Shown here: positions 60,550 through 64,000 of the stretch, in pieces | Layout: each line of letters starts with the position of its first letter | How positions within the stretch are numbered: the stretch's first letter is position 1 | Source of the DNA: Sinorhizobium sp. RAC02 | GTDB lineage: Bacteria > Pseudomonadota > Alphaproteobacteria > Rhizobiales > Rhizobiaceae | DNA length: 64,000 bases | NCBI RefSeq assembly: GCF_001713395.1 | Contig: NZ_CP016450.1 | Span: 806,001 to 870,000, forward strand | Direction of reading: 5' to 3' | The notes under the pieces: model-generated | The model's input: the letters and a program-made list of their open reading frames with translations, nothing else | Told to the model about the DNA's origin: nothing | Database searches by the model: none | Position numbers and translations under genes: made by a program

Positions 60550-62840
60550 GCTGCTGCGCACCCGGCACGGAAGGCGCCGCCGAGGTGGCGCGTCTATCGC
60601 ACGCCTTGCCGTCGTCGGAAGAGTTGCTGCTTGCCAGCCGTCCGGTGGGCGAGGGGCTGCGACAGAGCGAGCTGAGCGTGCCGGGCGTGCATTGCGGCAC
60701 CTGCATCACCACCATCGAGGCTGCACTGAACGCCTTGCCGGCAGTGGTTCGTGCGCGCGTCAATCTGTCCACCCGTCGGGTCTCGGTGGTCTGGATGGAG
60801 GATATGGACGGTCAGCGCACCGATCCGCAGGTCTTTGCGGCCGCCATCCGCGCTACCGGCTACGACATGCATCTCTTTTCGTTCGCAGCGGAGGGCGATG
60901 ACGCGCTGCGCAACCAGTTGATCCGCGCCGTCGCCGTCGCGGGCTTTGCCGCAACGAACATCATGCTGCTCTCGGTTTCGGTGTGGTCGGGGGCCGAGGC
61001 CGCGACGCGTGACCTGTTCCACTGGATCTCCGCCTTCATCGCCGGCCCGACGCTGATCTATGCCGGCCGCTTTTTCTACCAGTCGGCCTGGAATGCATTG
61101 CGCCACGGTCGCACCAACATGGACGTGCCGATCGCGCTCGCTATCACGCTGTCCTACACGGTTTCGCTCTGGGAAACCGTGCACAGTGCCGAACATGTGT
61201 GGTTCGATGCGACGGTGAGCCTGCTGTTCTTCCTGCTCATCGGGCGCACGCTGGATCATGTCATGCGCGACCGCGCACGCTCGGCCATAACCGGTCTTGC
61301 ACGCCTTTCGCCGCGTGGCGCCATGGTGGTGCGGCCGGACGGTACACGCGACTACCGCCCGGTGGAGGAGATCGCGGTCGGCGAACACCTCTCCATTTCT
61401 GCCGGCGAACGCATCCCCGTCGATTGCCGCGTGCTGTCGGGTGCCAGCGATGTCGATCGCTCGATCGTCAATGGCGAGAGCGATCCGCTGGCCGCCACGC
61501 CGGGCACGCAGCTGGAAGCCGGGGCGATGAACCTCACCGGTTCGCTGCTGGTGGAGGCCGTCGCGACTGCGCGCAACTCGTTTCTTTCGGAAGTCATTGG
61601 CCTCATGGAAGCGGCCGAAGGCGGCCGGGCGCGCTATCGCCGCATTGCCGACCGCGCCGCGCAGATCTATTCGCCGGCCGTGCATCTCCTGGCGCTCGTC
61701 TCCTTTCTCGGCTGGGGTTTTTACGATGGTGACTGGAAGCATGCCATGCTCGTCGCCATCGCGGTCCTGATCATCACCTGCCCCTGCGCGCTCGGCCTTG
61801 CGGTGCCGGTCGTTCAGGTCGTGGCGGCGGGCCGGCTTTTTGCCGGCGGGGTCATGGTCAAGGACGGGTCCGCCATGGAGCGCCTTGCCGAAATCGACAC
61901 CGCCGTCTTCGATAAGACCGGTACGCTGACGCTCGGCAAGCCGCGCCTTGTCGACCGGGAGACGGCGAACCGGTCCCATCTTGCCCTCGCGGCGGCGCTG
62001 GCTTCCCATTCGCGACATCCACTCTCGCTGGCGCTGGCGGCAGCCAATGCCGGCCCCATGCCGGTCATCGAAGCGGTAAGCGAGATTGCCGGCGGCGGTC
62101 TGGAAGCCGTGACCTCGCAAGGCGTGCTTCGTCTTGGCAGCCGTACCTTCGCCTGCGGCAAGGCCATGTTGGGTGAGGAGGCGCATGGGCTTTCCGAGGT
62201 GGTGCTGTCGCGTGACGGCACGGTGCTGGAAACCTTCCGTTTCGAAGATGCGGTGCGCACCGGCGCGGCGGAGGCCATAACGGCTCTCAAGCGCGAGCGG
62301 GTCGAGATGGCGATCCTCTCCGGCGACCGCGCACCAGCCGTTTCGCGCGTTGCCGGCATGCTTGGTATCGGCCATTGGCGCGCTGCCCTGTCGCCGCGCG
62401 AAAAGACGGAGGAGGTTGCCGAGCGTGCCGCGGCCGGGCGCCGTGTGCTGATGGTCGGCGACGGCATCAACGATGCGCCGGCGCTTGCGGCAGCTCACGT
62501 CTCGATCGCTCCGGCGACGGCGGCGGATGTCGGCCGGCAGGCGGCGGATTTCGTCTTCCTGCATGAAAGCCTCGAAGCCATACCCTTCGCTTTCGAGACC
62601 GCGCGGCGTGCCGACCGGCTGATCCGGCAGAATTTCGCGCTCGCCGTCGGCTACAACGTCATCGCCGTGCCTGTTGCAATTCTTGGCCACGCGACGCCGC
62701 TGATCGCCGCCATTGCCATGTCCACGTCATCGATCATCGTGGTGGTGAACTCGCTTCGCCTGCGCGGAAAATTGCCGGCCTTCGCTGCTCGTGCGACGGA
62801 CGAAGCCCGCCCGGCAGCATCTGTGGTGCAAGCTGCATGA
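60546..62840 (+). CDS. fixI: FixI/CcoI copper-transporting P-type ATPase
   Basis: 764 residues. An N-terminal heavy-metal domain with GVHCGTC (C50, C53), eight membrane segments, the ion path motif CPCALGLAVP (about residue 412), the phosphorylation site DKTGTLTLG (about 456) and the hinge GDGINDAPALA. It is a copper exporter of the CcoI type that loads the cbb3 oxidase. A CC pair at residues 3-4 is an extra possible metal site. It overlaps its neighbours by ATGA at each end. Confidence 0.95.
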   Translation: MSCCAPGTEGAAEVARLSHALPSSEELLLASRPVGEGLRQSELSVPGVHCGTCITTIEAALNALPAVVRARVNLSTRRVSVVWMEDMDGQRTDPQVFAAAIRATGYDMHLFSFAAEGDDALRNQLIRAVAVAGFAATNIMLLSVSVWSGAEAATRDLFHWISAFIAGPTLIYAGRFFYQSAWNALRHGRTNMDVPIALAITLSYTVSLWETVHSAEHVWFDATVSLLFFLLIGRTLDHVMRDRARSAITGLARLSPRGAMVVRPDGTRDYRPVEEIAVGEHLSISAGERIPVDCRVLSGASDVDRSIVNGESDPLAATPGTQLEAGAMNLTGSLLVEAVATARNSFLSEVIGLMEAAEGGRARYRRIADRAAQIYSPAVHLLALVSFLGWGFYDGDWKHAMLVAIAVLIITCPCALGLAVPVVQVVAAGRLFAGGVMVKDGSAMERLAEIDTAVFDKTGTLTLGKPRLVDRETANRSHLALAAALASHSRHPLSLALAAANAGPMPVIEAVSEIAGGGLEAVTSQGVLRLGSRTFACGKAMLGEEAHGLSEVVLSRDGTVLETFRFEDAVRTGAAEAITALKRERVEMAILSGDRAPAVSRVAGMLGIGHWRAALSPREKTEEVAERAAAGRRVLMVGDGINDAPALAAAHVSIAPATAADVGRQAADFVFLHESLEAIPFAFETARRADRLIRQNFALAVGYNVIAVPVAILGHATPLIAAIAMSTSSIIVVVNSLRLRGKLPAFAARATDEARPAASVVQAA

Positions 62841-62992
62841 ACACGCTGATTTTCCTCATTCCCATCGCGCTCTTCCTCGGCGGGCTGGGGCTCGTCGCCT
62901 TCCTCTGGTCGCTGAAGAGCGGCCAGTATGACGATGTCGAGGGGGCCGCCTGGCGCATACTTGACGACGGCGAGGACAAGCCCGGGCGGTAG
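62837..62992 (+). CDS. fixS: FixS/CcoS, cbb3 maturation protein
   Basis: 51 residues, one membrane segment (IFLIPIALFLGGLGLVAFLWS, in part) followed by LKSGQYDDVEGAAWRILDD, the CcoS signature. It is too short for many ORF callers but overlaps fixI (ATGA) and ends at TAG 62992. It helps insert cofactors into CcoN. Confidence 0.94.
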   Translation: MNTLIFLIPIALFLGGLGLVAFLWSLKSGQYDDVEGAAWRILDDGEDKPGR

Positions 62993-63162
62993 GTTCGATT
63001 GGTTCTAAAATGGCCTTTTGTCCAAACAATTGCTTGTCGTAAATCGATTTGAATGCCAAAACACCACGGCTGGAGCCGAGGCTCCAAACTCTCTTTTTGC
63101 GCGGCGTTTCCGGCATAAGTCCGGACAAATCCCACGCCGCGCCATCCTACGGAGGTATGAAC

Positions 63163-64000
63163 GTGGCACAGGCGGAAATCGGGCTTATCGGTCTCGGTGT
63201 TATGGGGTCGAATCTCGCGCTCAACATCGCCGAGAAGGGCAACAAGATCGCGGTCTTCAACCGCACGGTGGCGCGCACGAAGGAATTCTACGAGGAGGCC
63301 GGTGCGCTCCAGGGCCAGATCGTGCCCTGCGATACCATCGAGGAGTTTGTCGCGGCCATCCGCCCGCCGCGCCCGATCATTATAATGATCCAGGCAGGGG
63401 CTGCGGTCGACCAGCAGATGGAATTGCTGCGTCCGTATCTCGAGAAAAACGACATCATGATCGATGCCGGTAACGCGAACTTCCGCGATACGATGCGTCG
63501 CTTCGATGCGCTGAAGGATTCCGGCCTGACCTTCATCGGCATGGGCGTTTCCGGCGGTGAAGAGGGCGCGCGTCACGGCCCGTCCATCATGGTCGGTGGC
63601 AAGGAAGATTCCTGGAAGCGCGTCGAGACCGTGCTGACCTCGATTGCCGCCAAGTACAATGACGACCCGTGTGTCGCGTGGCTCGGCGAAAACGGTGCCG
63701 GTCACTTCGTCAAGACCATCCACAACGGCATCGAATATGCCGACATGCAGATGATTGCCGAAATTTACGGCATCCTGCGCGATGGCCTGAAGATGAGCGC
63801 CTCCGAGATTGCCGACGTCTTCGCCGAGTGGAACAAGGGCCGCCTCGAATCCTACCTGATCGAGATTTCGGCAACGGTGCTCGCCGCGAAGGATCCGATC
63901 GGTGGTGGCCCGATGGTCGACATGATCCTCGACAAGGCCGGCCAGAAGGGCACGGGCAAATGGTCAGCTATCGAGGCGCAGAACATGGGCGTGCCCGCGA
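63163..64000 (+). CDS. gnd: 6-phosphogluconate dehydrogenase, decarboxylating (partial)
   Basis: The first 279 codons lie in the window; the gene runs on past 64000. NADP motif GLIGLGVMGSNLAL at residue ~7, MIDAGNANFRDTMRR, GMGVSGGEEGARHGPSIM and the catalytic KTIHNGIEYADMQ. It converts 6-phosphogluconate to ribulose 5-phosphate. GTG 63163 has GGAGG seven bases upstream; ATG 63157 would be only one base from it and is less likely. Confidence 0.93.
   Translation, partial: MAQAEIGLIGLGVMGSNLALNIAEKGNKIAVFNRTVARTKEFYEEAGALQGQIVPCDTIEEFVAAIRPPRPIIIMIQAGAAVDQQMELLRPYLEKNDIMIDAGNANFRDTMRRFDALKDSGLTFIGMGVSGGEEGARHGPSIMVGGKEDSWKRVETVLTSIAAKYNDDPCVAWLGENGAGHFVKTIHNGIEYADMQMIAEIYGILRDGLKMSASEIADVFAEWNKGRLESYLIEISATVLAAKDPIGGGPMVDMILDKAGQKGTGKWSAIEAQNMGVPA

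Overview
The window looks like a piece of the chromosome of an alphaproteobacterium of the order Rhizobiales, most probably Rhizobiaceae (Ensifer/Sinorhizobium, Shinella, Rhizobium or a relative). The pointers are the high GC content, rhizobial interspersed palindromic repeats (near 3500-3600, 14903-15050 and 31662-31912), the complete acpXL-lpxXL cluster for very-long-chain lipid A acylation, fixNOQP and fixGHIS with FNR/FixK boxes, an fnrN-type regulator, and cobalamin genes of the aerobic pathway in the Pseudomonas denitrificans nomenclature. From memory, the gene content resembles a chromosomal stretch of Sinorhizobium meliloti; no database search was possible.

Region 1 (1-11421) is a one-carbon module for corrinoid-dependent demethylation of a methylated quaternary amine. 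It holds the start of a RACo-like activator, a methyl-THF:corrinoid methyltransferase with a tiny phasin-like gene 1 nt behind it, a MetF-like reductase, a cysteine-rich MTHFR C-terminal-type protein, a 'virulence factor' family protein, a formyltransferase-fold protein, DUF1638, a corrinoid-binding protein and, on the other strand, an MttB-superfamily methyltransferase read without any internal stop (so not the pyrrolysine type) followed by an iron-sulfur protein. Inside this module sits a pruR-dcpA-like pair: a periplasmic pterin-sensor-type protein and a GGDEF-EAL enzyme.

Region 2 (11477-24616) holds accessory genes: a phosphodiester-glycosidase-like exported protein, an ECF sigma factor with a VWA-domain membrane protein, a DUF1127-like gene that runs into a repeat, LysR and YheO-type regulators with an aminotransferase, and DUF4180 and DUF1330 proteins. 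It then returns to methyl-group metabolism with betaine-homocysteine methyltransferase under a strong palindromic operator, a complete quaternary-amine ABC transporter and a 47-codon small gene with its own Shine-Dalgarno sequence and terminator.

Region 3 (24862-43185) is cobalamin supply: cobQ, a cobalamin riboswitch ahead of cbtB-cbtA (cobalt uptake), cobU/cobP, cobW, cobN, cobO, and then cobE-A-B-C-D as an overlapping operon. It is interrupted by a long Ala/Glu/Lys coiled-coil protein, a 251-bp element with perfect 32-bp inverted ends, a TSUP permease and a beta-lactamase-fold hydrolase. It makes sense beside region 1, whose methyl transfers need a corrinoid.

Region 4 (43339-51554) holds an L,D-transpeptidase, fnrN and hemN diverging from one perfect FNR box, and acpXL-fabZXL-fabF2XL-fabF1XL-adh-lpxXL. 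The FabF2XL protein has lost all three catalytic residues and looks like a chain-length-factor partner of FabF1XL.

Region 5 (51793-64000) is micro-oxic respiration: a PAS protein, a hemerythrin-like protein and ccoNOQP sharing an FNR-like box, a GGDEF protein, two small genes, ccoG-fixH-fixI-fixS behind a third box, and the start of gnd.
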